A DNA stretch of 64,000 bases from Aricia agestis. Taxonomy: Eukaryota > Arthropoda > Insecta > Lepidoptera > Lycaenidae. A program made the translations under genes and the position numbers. Numbering within the stretch: position 1 is the stretch's first letter; each line of letters opens with the position of its first letter. The stretch is taken from the NCBI RefSeq assembly GCF_905147365.1, contig NC_056407.1:17219980-17283979 (forward strand), given 5' to 3'. Below the pieces are notes generated by a model. It was not told the DNA's origin and did not search any database. It saw nothing but the letters and a program-made list of their open reading frames with translations. This document shows, one piece after another, positions 53,237 through 64,000 of this stretch.

Positions 53237-53740
53237 TTTTTTTTAATTATCGCTTGACAAACTCGAGTCTCGATCTAAAAGACTATGATATGGTAGTGAT
53301 GATGATGATGATGATGATGAAGAATGTAATTTGCATAGTAGCATATGCTTTCTGTTCTTAAAACAACGCCGAAACTCCCAAACTTGTATCTATAAAGAAT
53401 CAGGAATTCTCTCAGCACCTTCCGAACCACAGTATACCAGGTATATCTCGGTGCAAAATCTTACTTGTTGGTAGCATATGCTTAGAATACTTCTCACGAA
53501 ACCGAAGTCACCATATGTTTCCCTATAAGTTTTGAGGAGTTCCCTCGATTACTTATGGATCCTTCATCAGATCATCACTTTTCTGAATATAATACCAAAT
53601 TGGGATGATACCCTATATACCAAAAGAAAAATTTTGAAAATCGGTTAACCAACGGCGGAGTAATCGTTGAATATAAGAAAACGAACATAACACCTCCCCC
53701 ATTTTGAAAGTCGGTTAAAATTGTAGCCTATGTGTTATTT
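53237..53740 (-). repeat. Repeat R
   Basis: Collinear with 21784-22275 from attatcgcttgacaaactcg to ttgtagcctatgtgttattt, with a longer (gat)n. The Helitron F / repeat R junction is identical at both loci. Confidence 0.7.
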
Positions 53741-53829
53741 ATTTAATATTTTAATCAGCACATGAATTGAATAACAAAATTTTTTTCAAATTAATCGTAG
53801 CACCATCTGTCAGGACAAACTAAAATTGA

Positions 53830-54570
53830 AATAGAATAATATTGAATGCGATGATAGCGCCGTCCGCCGGATCTAATGTAAAACATTCCAAAATCAACAA
53901 CTCCTTATAAATAAGAAATTAATTGAAAAAACATTTTCCAGTAGACCAAACTGTAAATCTAAACCATTCTCGAATCTCCACGAACACACACAAAAAATTT
54001 CATCAAAATTGGCCAAGATAAGATAAATCCGTTCAGCCGTTCTCGAGTTTTAGCGAGACTAACGAACAGCAATTGATTTTTATATATATAGATTTATCTT
54101 TCGATTTCTATATAGTCTTATTAAAAAAATAATCGGACAGAGTAACAACTTAAGTTAGCTAAAATAAAAAAATAATCGGACAGAGTAACAACTGAAGTTA
54201 GCTAAAATTGTGTTTATTTATGTACTATGTATTTTGAGACTATGCAATTTTGTCGCGTTCGCGATTCACTTTCACTTTTGTTGAGTTTCAGAACGCGATA
54301 TTAGGTCCTCCAACGCGCACGCGAATTTGAACTTTATGCAGCGGTAATAAATTACAAATTGACTCTCCATTTTATTTAGAAAACGTTTGTATGGGAAATA
54401 GAAAAATGCTGTTTTGAGGATTTTCCCGGCAATTATTCGAATTTTTCTCACCTTTTAAACCTTCCCTAGACCTCCACGAATAATTCAAGACCAAGATAAG
54501 ATAAATCCGTTCAGCCGTTCTCGAGTTTTAGCGAGACTAACGAACAGCAATTGATTTTTATATATATAGA
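53830..54570 (-). mobile_element. Two Helitron 5' ends of one family with a 43-bp tandem duplication between
   Basis: agataagataaatccgttca to tttttatatatatagat occurs at about 54013-54092 and 54492-54570 (reverse complement starts TCTATATATATAAAAATCAA). Between them, about 54125-54207, the unit aataatcggacagagtaaca is duplicated in tandem with one change. Confidence 0.65.
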
Positions 54571-55023
54571 TATTATACCGTTACATTGTTGTGTAGTGTC
54601 ATTGGATACGAAAATCTGGAACAAGTAAAATCAGTAATGATAATTAATTAGAAGGCAATTTCTGAAATTAATAACGTTTTGACGCAGCGGCACACATAAT
54701 GTTGCCTTGTTTTTTTTTATTTATCTAAAAAATTCAATCTTTTACAAGCCGGCCGTCTTGTATAGTGTTGTCGCATGTCGCCGCAACGCAGTAACTAGTC
54801 ACCAGCCAGGTCTGCAGTTTCGTGTTGAGGTATAAAAGGTATAGGACAAGTTTTCAGCTTGCCCCAAGTACCTACCCAAAAATTCCAGCCAGCTCTCCTA
54901 CTATTCCGACGAAGCAATGCACCGCAACGCACGCGACGTTGTGGCCTCGCAGCGATCGAGATCGCACTGAGTCGTAGGTCCGGACCCCGGACTATGCATG
55001 ATGCATAACAAATTATTGTACGT
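54571..55023. other. Unassigned intergenic DNA
   Basis: Nothing recognised. Confidence 0.35.
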
Positions 55024-55460
55024 TTTCAGGGTTCCGTACCCAAAGGGTAAAAACGGGACCCTATTACTGAGACTTCGATGTCTGTCCGTTCGTCTGTCTC
55101 CAGGCTGTAACTCAAGAACCGCTATAGCTAGACTTCTGAAAATTTCACAGATTATGTATTTTTGGTGCCGCTTTAACAACAAATACTAAAAACAAAATAA
55201 AGTTAATATTTTAGGGGGGCTCCCATACAACAAAAGTTATTTTTTTGGTCTTTTTGGCTCGTAAACCATAATGACAATATATAGAACAAAATCCTCAAAT
55301 ATAATAATAATATGTGTACTTTAATATTAAATAATAAAATTGAAATAGAATAAGTAATAAAGGGGGGCTCCCATACAAAAACACAATTTTTTCCCTATTT
55401 GCGCTCTATAACCGTACGGAACCCTTTTGAAACGTGAGTCCGACTCGCACTTGACCGATT
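55024..55460 (-). repeat. AGTGCGAGTCGG-type repeat, near full length
   Basis: Plus strand ttcagggttccgtacccaaa to gtccgactcgcacttgaccg. Uninterrupted. Confidence 0.8.
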
Positions 55461-56230
55461 ATTTATTTTCTTCTCCAGTTTACTTAATGTTTTTCTTGGT
55501 GCGTTTGATCGGTATTTGTGGTATTTGTAGCAAAAAGTTATCATTTGTAGTAGTTAGTTATCATACGGATGATTTTTTCTAAGTAAGTGTCCAAACACAC
55601 CATGCCGAAGTTCCGCGGCGGAATTTCGGCATGATTCCGCCTGCAATGTATTTTAAATTACCGATGATACACACGTTATAATATTTTTGTATGCGTTTGA
55701 CATTGCTTTTAGACACGATAATAAATTCTGTGATTCTGTGATAATCATAAATGTTCAATTCTCTTGAAATACAATTTTTTAAGCTAATTAAATTGTTATA
55801 CGAAAACGAAAAAATATAATTTGATTGAATTAAAACAATATTCAGTGTTGATTTGGAAAAATTCAAAAACTTTTTACCCAATCAAGGAACAAAAAAATGG
55901 AGTTTCAATTGATAAGAGATTAACGTCCTAACTTTTTATTATTTTTGTGCTATAAAGTAATTAAACGTATATAGTTTTAATTTGCGGCTTATATCCGAGG
56001 GTGTGATTGTTACCAGGGAAAGGAGGCTGCATAATGAACCGGCGGAGACAAACTAGCGGGTAGGCGGTAGAGATGTGACGTGAAGCGCCCATCACATAAT
56101 ATTATATCGATTGTCGACGACTTTACTATTCACATTTCATATCATACTGCGTACTTATATTACTAGCTAAAAGCCGAGCTTTGTGAGGGCTCGTGACGTT
56201 TTTCTGCGTGGTAACAATCTTTAAGGCAGT

Positions 56231-56325
56231 TTTTAGGCTTCCGTACCCAAAGAGTGATAACGGGACATTATTACTAAGACTTCGATGTCTGTCCGTCTGT
56301 CTGTCCGTCCGTCCATCCATCAACA
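56231..56325 (-). repeat. AGTGCGAGTCGG-type repeat, 3' end only
   Basis: ttttaggcttccgtacccaa to gtccgtccgtccatcc; about 95 bp of the 3' end. Confidence 0.65.
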
Positions 56326-57956
56326 AATACTGAAAATAAATAAATTACTATGTTAAAGCACAAATCAATAGGCGTGATAGTTTTTCCGTTAAAAGTGTAC
56401 CACAAAAAGGCATTTCTCCGGATTTGGATTATTTAGTTGATTCCCTGGTAAGTACATTTTTATTTCTGCATATTTTTTAAAATCAATAATCGCATATTAT
56501 TCTTAAGTGAATTATAAAAATAATTATCTATTTGGGCCCTTTTTCACTTCACAATTTTAGAAGATATTTTGATTTAAATTTTTCTAACTTAGGGAATCAA
56601 CACAGCTAATAGGAAAAAGCCTTTTCAGCTAAATAAACATGTTCAATTTAAATATAAACATGTATAAAATTGTCTACAAACTAAACTTGTTCGTTAAAAC
56701 CAAATACAATGAATGGAAAATGAATTTATTTAAAATATTTTGACTTTAATAATATTTTTTTATATACATTTTACTTTTGGTGTCATTTATTTATATCAGT
56801 ATATGAAGATAAGGTAAATAAATAAAAATAAACAGATATGTACCAATTAGATAAATAAATGTAAAATATTTTGATTCCCTGCTTAAAATACCCAGGGAAT
56901 CATCAAAATGTATGTAGAGGGAATCAATAAAAAGTTAGTTTTTCCTGAGGTGTAAAAAAACTGTGCATATAGGTTAAACAATAAATAGTCTAACTAAAAA
57001 CCATACTCATTATCGTCGTTTACATCATGTCTAAGCAAACTTAACTTTGGAAATGACATTGTAATTAGCGAATAGGGAATCAATTGTGAAAGGAACCAAG
57101 GTTAAGGGAATCAGATATTTTCCTTTGTAACTCGGAAACGGAGCAACGAATTGTGTGACCTCCTTCCATGATGTTTAGAGGGCTACCGAACCCCCCGCCC
57201 TGCGCACCCGCAACCACGTGCTTCTTATAACTAGGGAGGTACGAGCCTCCAAGTGAAGCGTATAGGGAATCACTATGTGAGCCAGGACAAATCTTAAAAT
57301 GGAGTTTTCTATTTATATAACGATATATTTTTTTAATTACAATTGTTTTATAAATATGTTGTTTATACTCTTATAATTTATTTACTTTGAAATTAGAATT
57401 TCATCGTATTTGTGGGATTTTTTTGGGAATTTATAGTGAATTCTGGGGACAGGACACGTCCAGGAAATCAATTTTTCGACCTTTAAATTAATTTTAATTA
57501 TATTTACAATTAAGTTTTTCTACAGAACCTAAGTGGCCCAGTTAGATCACACCTTATATTACTATAAAAAAAATACAAAGGTCTACATATGTAACTCTGC
57601 GGGTAGTTTATAGTTTATACATCCGGACAACTAAATTTTGCGGTTTGGAGAATCAGCCAAAAGTGCTCAGGTTGTGGGAACTTGTAAGGCTCGCTTCGCT
57701 CGCCCTGATAAATGTGAATGTTTGTTAGTTTATAATTATGTTTGTTAGTTTATATATTTCACGTCTAAACGGCTGAAGTGATGAGGTATAGAGACAGCAT
57801 CCTTGATTAACACGCAGGCTAAAAACTTTTACTGCCGAAAAACATCGGAAGTCAATGTATACTAAAACTAATATAAATTTTTTACTTTTAAATATAGTGA
57901 CTAACTAATCATAGAAGATATAAAAATTTGTTTATAAATGTAATTGACTGTACTGT
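56326..57956. other. AT-rich DNA with eight AGGGAATCA motifs
   Basis: AGGGAATCA or its complement TGATTCCCT occurs at 56439, 56591, 56872, 56894, 56918, 57074, 57105 and 57264 (start positions). Chance would give far fewer than one. 57175-57215 is C-rich (accgaaccccccgccctgcg). No gene or known element identified. Confidence 0.6.
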
Positions 57957-57976
57957 CGGTTCTTGATGGTTTATGT

Positions 57977-58138
57977 TGAACAAAACACAATTTTTCGTGC
58001 ACTTTTTCCACTATATTAAGAAATTATTATAAATTTTAACAAATTACACCACCGGTTTCGAAATAAATCATCATCAGGTCTATTGTACACACATAATAAT
58101 TTCTTTATAGTGGAAAATTTGCACGAAATTGTGTTTTA
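57977..58138. repeat. Inverted pseudo-LTR pair with a hammerhead-like core
   Basis: aacacaatttttcgtgcact ... agaaattattata at the left mirrors aataatttctttatagtgg ... cacgaaattgtgttt at the right. Between them, minus strand 58077-58050 reads CTGATGATGATTTATTTCGAAACCGGTG in two overlapping blocks (CTGATGA; CGAAACCGGT). Related to 7832-7995. Confidence 0.5.
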
Positions 58139-58680
58139 TTAGTGATCAAAATTTGTTTAAACTGGGCTTCGTTATTTTGATTATATTATTATATTGAGTT
58201 ACTTGAGTGAATTGCATCTCAATCGAAGAGTATGTGTTGAATAAAAGAGGGTTATGTTTTAGAGGTTATACGGCTCGCTTTTACCAAGAGAGGTATTAAT
58301 ATTGCTTCAAAGTCAAAAATTCTGTACGCGGTCGGGGTTTTTGATTTTTGAAATAAATCAACTACTTTTATTGGCCTATTTTCAAATCGTATTAGAAAGT
58401 ATCAGAGCACGTTATGGCTTAATAGAGCTTAATCCTTAAAGTTTAAGCTGCATTTTTTACTTAAGCTTTCACAAAAAAAAAGCGTAAAATAATGAACAAA
58501 ATCACAGTATCCGTTTGAAAACTACGATCGTGGAGTAAGCTGTTGTTTTTGTTTGGTTGGTGTCATGCTCGATGGAACATAAACCACAACATCCTTACCA
58601 CAGAGAACTCATCAGTGTGATAGAGAGAGAAAAATATAATATACAGAATATATTATTTTCCTAAACAATATTTTTTCTTA

Positions 58681-58853
58681 TTATTTATCGCGCGGGAACC
58701 GTACATTTTTCCAGTATAAAAAGTATCCTTAGATGTCCTTTCCCAAAGTATCTCCGTACTGAAATTTCAGCAAAATTGGTCTAGCGTTTTGAGCGTGAAG
58801 AGATAACAGAAAGACACACAATCACACTTTCGCGTTTATAATATTAGTATGGA
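58681..58853 (-). mobile_element. Helitron (family E), 3' end missing
   Basis: atttatcgcgcgggaaccgt to cgtttataatattagtatgg; the hairpin and CTAG are absent. Confidence 0.6.
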
Positions 58854-59945
58854 TTTGAACCTACTTTTGGACACAAAAAAGCATATTCATTCACTCTCGT
58901 ATTTTGTCGATACCCAGCAAATCCCTAGTCCCGTGACGCGTTCCATCGTTTGATACATTGTAGTTTCGCACGTGAACGTCGCCGTCTTCAGTCAGCACAA
59001 AGTATTCCGCCGCCGTCAAAGATCCTTTCGTCGTCGAAATTCGAAAAAAGCCACGGAATAAAATAAAGATAAAGAAGTGCAGCCTTACGACTGGCCGGTC
59101 AAAGCTCTTCCGGCGCTAGCTACTTTTCCCCTCTACTGCGGTATTGGACTTTTACCAACAAATCTCTGGGAAAAGAAACTCGATAGCGCTTTTTAAAGAC
59201 GATTTAAATCGAATATTTAACTTTTTACTGTTCACTGATTCGGTCCGCTTGTTACCGAATTGTTTGAGGTAAAATATGGGGTAGCTAAACGAATTATTGT
59301 ATCCGAAACTTTATTTTAGCCGTTTTATGTAAGTACCTGTAATTTACGTAGTACATAGGGTAGGGGTTTAAAGGCTGTTTATGTACAGGAAGACCGAATA
59401 CGGTCAGACTGACTGCAGGTTAATCTGACCGGACTCGTTTCATGCATAGCCGTGACTCCGATCGTCTGCGATCCGACCGGATTCGATCGGCTTCCCCTTA
59501 CACAGGATGGGGCGATTGTGTGTTCTTTGGTATCTACAATGTAACAATAACGTTTAATTTCAAACCGAATCGTAAATCGGTAACCAAATTCGGTATAATG
59601 ATGATGTCGATTAAACGTCGCGGCGCGCCTAATGACCCGCGGCGAAATATGCGCGGTGGTGTGTATGAAGACCGCGGTCACACACCCCGCGTAATGTTCC
59701 TCTACATCACCAGTCAAACATTAGCCTTTTTTTGGTCATATTTAGTAGAGTATTTAAATTATACTTAGGGTGCCCATCTACGTCCATAATTTTTAATAGG
59801 ATCAATAATAAATTATAGGCAAAAAACTTTTTGAAAAAAAGCTTTTATTTAAATACTTTAAAAAGAAGAAAATAAACCCCTTAAAATTCTAACAAATAAG
59901 TTATAACCTCAATATATTATACAATTTGCATGATAATAAAAGCTT
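58854..59945. other. Unique intergenic DNA
   Basis: 59440-59700 is moderately GC-rich; overlapping frames of 108 and 112 codons on opposite strands there mirror each other and are not called. Confidence 0.35.
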
Positions 59946-60033
59946 GTCGCGTGACGCGACGCGACGCGAAGCTACACGACACGACACGACACGACACGAT
60001 ACGACACGACACGACACGACACGACACGACACG
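59946..60033 (+). repeat. (ACACG)n pentanucleotide microsatellite
   Basis: gacgcgacgcgacgcgaagc then about 14 units of acacg/acgac, with occasional substitutions. Confidence 0.85.
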
Positions 60034-60475
60034 ATGTAGAATGACATTACATTCGTTTCCGAGTTACTCTTAATGAGACCTTTCATTTGATACCCATATT
60101 GCAGAAGTGCATTAAAAATAACTATACCTCTATCTTGGATGAGCCGCCATATTGGATGTAGTATGACATTACATTTGTTTTCGAGTTACTCTCAAAAAGC
60201 CCTTTCATTTAATATCCAAATTGTAGAACTGCATAGAAAATAACTATTTCATTATTTCGCCATCTTGGATGGTCGGCCATATTGGATTTAGAGTGATGTC
60301 ACATACAATATCATGTATTGTCATCCAAACTATACGTGCCTGCAAATTTTCAGCTCGATCGGTTAAATATATCTACTCCAAAATTGAGTTCCAAGATTTC
60401 ACCCGAACATACATACTTACATACATACAGAGCAAGTTAAATAAAAGCTTTTAATAATAATAATCGGGCATGATT
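60030..60475 (+). repeat. Tandem repeat of about 125 bp, 2.3 copies, in a larger repeat
   Basis: gtagaatgacattacattcg at 60034 and gtagtatgacattacatttg at about 60157, each followed by cgagttactct, ctttcattt and ccatattggat; a third, partial copy starts near 60284. It ends ttaaataaaagcttttaata. aataaaagctt also occurs at about 59935, a possible target duplication. Confidence 0.6.
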
Positions 60476-61116
60476 AAAATTTCATTTTGTTTCTGACAGA
60501 CTTTTTGTACAACGTATGCGTTGCAAAGTAGGTTCTAAATAACTCTCTTACAAATAAACCATAGTCATATTATAGATACGAAAATATATTTTTTTACGGT
60601 CTGTTTTTCTGTCTGCGCGTTTATTATCTCAACACGCTGAATCAATTAAAATAATTAAATCGAATATTTGTTATTCAAACTTTCTGCACAAACACAGTTG
60701 CAGTCAAAATCTAACAATCCATTATACACTTCTAAAACGGATGATGCAAAGCTCGAATGCACGTTTAGTGTCTCATTTCTAAAGTTGTCCTTCCCCATGC
60801 ACTATGGGGATGTATGGGGGAGGGTGTAACACAAGGAGCAGACGACATGTGCGTGGTTACTGCGGGCCCTCACATTGTTCATCTAAAAGGTATGACTTGT
60901 TTACAAAAGAAGTCTGGCTTTCGGGACTTTTGTTTAGAGTTTTCGTTCAATTAAAACCAGCGATGAAATCTTCATCTCTATTTTTGTAAAGTCTTTGTTG
61001 TATTTTATTTGCGTGTAAGTGCTGTGTTATAAATCTATTGTATGACTAGTTTAGCTTTGACTGTTTAACTATAAAAATCACTGAAACATTACTTGAAAAT
61101 TGTTCAAGAAACTACA
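60476..61116. other. Unassigned intergenic DNA
   Basis: Nothing recognised. Confidence 0.35.
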
Positions 61117-61457
61117 TCTATACTAATCTATACTTTATCTATTAATATTATAATTCTGCAGAGTTTGTTAGTTTGTTTGTTTGTTTATTTGAACGCGCTA
61201 ATCTCAGGAACTACTGGTCCGATTTGAAAAAATCTTTCAGTGTTAGATAGCCCATTTATTGAGGAAGGCTATATGCTATATAAAAACGGAGGAAATTATT
61301 TGAAAGGGCATTATCTCGCGACCGCAAGCAATTTTTATGTTATTTGGCTCAGATAAGAAGTAGACCACGTAAAGGATCATAGGCTATCGATTTTAATCAT
61401 TTTTTTCTGTGGCTAAGTATATATTTTATACTCGTGCGACGCTGGGCGGGTCGCTAG
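61117..61457 (+). mobile_element. Helitron (family D), internally deleted
   Basis: Starts TCTATACTAATCTATACTTT with a small duplication, carries one gcgctaatctcaggaactac unit, and ends gcgacgctgggcgggtcg, CTAG. Confidence 0.65.
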
Positions 61458-61497
61458 TTTTATATATGCAAAGGCTACGTTACGGAAGGCTAGTTTT

Positions 61498-61547
61498 TTT
61501 AACCCCCGATAAAAAAGAGGGGTGTTATAAGTTTGACGTGTCTGTCC

Positions 61548-61605
<58 letters not shown>

Positions 61606-61680
61606 ACACAGACAGATAAGAAGTCTGTCTGTCTGTCTGTCTGTCTGTACATAGACAGACAGACAGACAGACTGAAAATC
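61498..61680 (+). repeat. (TCTG)n / (CAGA)n foldback microsatellite
   Basis: ttaacccccgataaaaaaga opens a known repeat type; then (tctg)n at about 61541-61603, acacagacagataaga, (tctg)n at 61623-61646 and (cagac)n to 61672. Opposite-strand repeats let it form long hairpins. Confidence 0.85.
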
Positions 61681-61815
61681 TCAAATGTGAATTTCTTCTA
61701 AACGGAGAGTTTACTGGCGGTGGAAACGGTAAGTAGGAGTTTTTCTCACCTAAAGCAATCCTCCTTAACCCATGTCACCAACATTTAATTGACGTAGGTT
61801 CCTAAACCTTAGCCA

Positions 61816-62360
61816 AATTTTTCTAAGTATTTTCGCCATACTAACAAGGGTCACATTTCGGCCTGTCATTCGACAGGGGTTGATTTTTGAGAAAAGTTTA
61901 TCTGAGCTTTTTTGCCTCCCTTGGCGCCCTCTATCGATTGGTATAATAAAAAGGGGTGGTCATAGAGGATTGTGTTTTTGTCGTCAAAATTTTTCCAAGT
62001 ATTTTCGCCATACTAACGAGGTTCGTATATCGCCCTAAATCTGGCCGGGGGTTGATTTTTTAAGAAAAGTTTATTTGAGCTTTCTTACTCCTCTTGGCGC
62101 CCCCTATCGATTGGTGTATTTAAAAGGGGTGGTTATAAGAGGTTGAATTTTTTCGTCCAAATTTTTTCAAATATTTTCTCCGTGCTAACGAGGGTCACAT
62201 TTCGGCATGTCTTTCGACAGGGGTTGATTTTTGAGAAAAGTTTATCTGAGCTTTTTTGCTTCCCTTGGCGCCCCCTATCGATTGGTATATTCAAAAAGGG
62301 TGGTTATAAGAAGTTAAAATTTTGACGAAAAATTTTTCTAAGTATTTTTTCCATAGTGCC
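61816..62360 (+). repeat. 172-bp satellite, about 3.2 copies
   Basis: The block gtattttcgccatactaac recurs at 61827, 61999, 62171 and (decayed) 62342: spacing 172, 172, 171 bp. Each unit holds ggggttgatttttgagaaaa and cttggcgccccctatcgatt. Copies 1 and 3 are closer to each other than to copy 2. Confidence 0.9.
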
Positions 62361-62594
62361 CCGTTTCCTTCAGTCCAACCCAAATGTGTGCCTTACGCTC
62401 TGGAGTAAAGGTTGAATTTGTTACTTATGTTCAATTTTGTGGTACTTGAAATATTATGTGAAACAACATTAAGTACCTATATTTTTTTGTATGAAAATCG
62501 CTTTGAAATGTACCAAATAAATAAGGACATAACGTGATGACTGATGATATTTTATGGTGTTGTGTATATATTGTATCCATATACAACCATGTGA

Positions 62595-62608
62595 CCCTGA
62601 CATGGTAG

Positions 62609-62642
<34 letters not shown>

Positions 62643-63048
62643 TGTAATTTGCATAGTAGCATATGCTTTCAGTTCTTAAAACAACGCCTAAACCCCCAAA
62701 CTTGTATCTATAAGGAATCCGGAGTTCTCTTAGTATCTTCGGAACCATAGTATACCTCGGTGCAAAATCTTGCGTTTTAGTAGCATATGCTTAGGATGCT
62801 TCTTATAAAACCAAAATCACCATATTATGTTTCCATATAAATTTTGAGGAGTTCCCTCGATTACTCATGGATCCCATCATCAGATCACCACTTTTGTGAA
62901 AATGGGACCAAATTGGAGTGAAACCTAATATAACAAAACAAACATTTTGAAAACCGGTTCACAAACGGCGGAGTAGAGGTCGAACATAGAAAAAAAAATA
63001 TCCACAGCCGAATATATAACCTCCTCGTTTTTTGGAAGTCGGTTAAAA
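62595..63048 (-). repeat. Repeat R, diverged copy without Helitron F
   Basis: tgacatggtagtgatgatga to tttttggaagtcggttaaaa, with the same inner landmarks as 21784 but many substitutions. Confidence 0.65.
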
Positions 63049-63440
63049 ATGCAAAAGACACTGTTGGCGGTCCCCCGACACACCGTGACAACAATTATGG
63101 ACTAAAATTATTTAAACTTAAAGTCAGTAAAATCTATTATTTCATTACTTTTCAAAGTTATTTGGCAGGGGTTTTTTTAAATTTATTAATAATTCATGAA
63201 AGCTATTAGGAATTTAGTTTTTGTATTGTCAAAGCGGCGGAAATCTGGCTCGCGTCGCCTTTGACGCGTAAAGTGGCTGCAGGTAGCGCGGGACTAAGAT
63301 ATTGACATTTCCGACGGAGACTGGCCAGCCAGTGTAGCGAGGACCAATAGCATTGTCGTATCGTTTGAAAATGCGACGCTATCAATGGGTCTTGTGAAAA
63401 TTTTCTATGGTCTTTGAAGCGGGATTAGGGTCTGTTATAT
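63049..63440. other. Unassigned intergenic DNA
   Basis: Nothing recognised; a GC-richer patch at 63230-63340. Confidence 0.35.
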
Positions 63441-64000
63441 AGGGTTTTCGAATAGGGACCTGACAATATTGAATTCGGTTTGTGGACGCACCCTTTCACT
63501 TAACATCGAACTGTCACTGTCAGTTTACTCGGTAGACATAATTAACATTTTCATCATGGTGAAGTTCACGAACGAACAACGTCTGCAAGACTTAAAAATT
63601 TACTACTGAAAATCCGAGTCGGTGGCCGCTACTTTAAGAGCTTTAACTTAGATTTTCGATCGTAATTCTTCCCCTAGTAGACAGGCAGATAGGCCATGAT
63701 TATGGATTATTTTTGGCTCGAATTAGAAGATATGGTCTTGGACAGCGTGAGGTTTCAATAGGACGGCGCCACAAGCCACACATCACACATTACAATCGAT
63801 TTATTGAAGAGCAAGTTTGATGAGCGTATTATCTCAAAAATGGAACAGTCGGTTAACCGCCTCGTACGTGCGATTTCACGCCTCTAGATTTTTTTCTTTG
63901 GGGCTGCGTCAAGTCGTTGGATAAGCCGACGCTGAGCCAAAATATCAAATAGTCAAAATGTGTGGCCGAGTCATAGAAAATTGTGTTCAACGAATCATCG
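63441..64000 (+). mobile_element. Mariner-like DNA transposon, runs off the window
   Basis: A TA followed by tagggttttcgaatagggac at about 63440 is the likely left end. The transposase remnant starts at 63556. The right end is outside the window. Confidence 0.65.
63556..64000 (+). pseudogene. Mariner-like transposase pseudogene with internal deletion
   Basis: ATG at 63556 gives MVKFTNEQRLQDLKIYY, the start of a mariner helix-turn-helix, then a TGA at 63607, then KSESVAATLRAL. Near 63745 the frame has jumped to the catalytic part: FQ-stop-DGATSHTSH and TIDLLKSKFDERIIS, then in another frame TCDFTPLDFFLWG. In intact relatives these flank the catalytic aspartates, so most of the region between the DNA-binding and second catalytic blocks is deleted. 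Dead. Confidence 0.8.

Noticed and set aside
59379..59768. Overlapping 112-codon (-) and 108-codon (+) frames
   Set aside because: They cover the same bases in opposite directions, have no family features, and occur where GC content lowers stop frequency.
59935..60453. aataaaagctt at both sides as a target duplication of one retroelement
   Set aside because: An 11-bp AT-rich match in AT-rich DNA is weak, and aaaagctttt also occurs at about 59839; kept only as a remark.
61409..61684. Three overlapping frames with CLSVCLSV or TDRQTDRQ repeats
   Set aside because: They translate the (TCTG)n/(CAGA)n microsatellite on both strands, not a gene.

Overview
The window looks like nuclear DNA of a lepidopteran insect (moth or butterfly). 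The base composition is AT-rich, there are no bacterial-style genes, introns have GT-AG borders, and the interspersed repeats are ones I know from Lepidoptera: Helitrons ending in a hairpin plus CTAG, Lep1-like Helitrons, an RTE tail with (GATGAT)n, tRNA-headed SINEs, and the short repeat opening with AGTGCGAGTCGGACTCG. I cannot name the species.

Only one host gene is supported. On the minus strand at 7098-3736, three exons with clean in-phase junctions encode the first 308 residues of a protein with an N-terminal FHA domain and a long coiled coil. This is the architecture of the DNA-damage ubiquitin ligase RNF8. The RING end is not visible and would lie left of base 1, beyond an intron filled with retrotransposon debris.

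The rest is intergenic or intronic DNA rich in mobile elements. 0-6 kb: the gene's introns, carrying Helitrons and two R1-type LINE fragments in opposite orientation. 7.4-10.3 kb: Penelope-like element parts with hammerhead-like motifs and two nested Helitrons. 10.4-18.6 kb: minisatellites, Helitron arrays and A-tailed SINE-like copies. 18.6-24.2 kb: mostly unique DNA around foldback and Helitron copies. 24.3-26.9 kb: a THAP-containing, P-like DNA transposon, a 52-nt perfect palindrome, and a tRNA SINE nested in a Helitron. 26.9-37 kb: the least repeat-loaded stretch, with local GC-rich patches, where non-coding regulatory DNA would be most plausible. 37-56 kb: dense nested elements (full-length Helitron, Harbinger remnant, CR1-group LINE split by a SINE, a three-level nest at 48.4-49.6 kb). 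56-64 kb: a clustered 9-bp motif, a 172-bp satellite, and a mariner pseudogene running off the right edge.

No operon-like or functionally linked gene set exists here, and I found no convincing new multi-gene system. The best leads are the AGGGAATCA cluster at 56.4-57.3 kb, the hammerhead-like motifs in Penelope relics, the inverted LINE pair around exon 3 of the RNF8-like gene, and several insertion events dated by paralogous empty sites inside the window. All coordinates were read by eye; element borders without a stated terminal motif are approximate.
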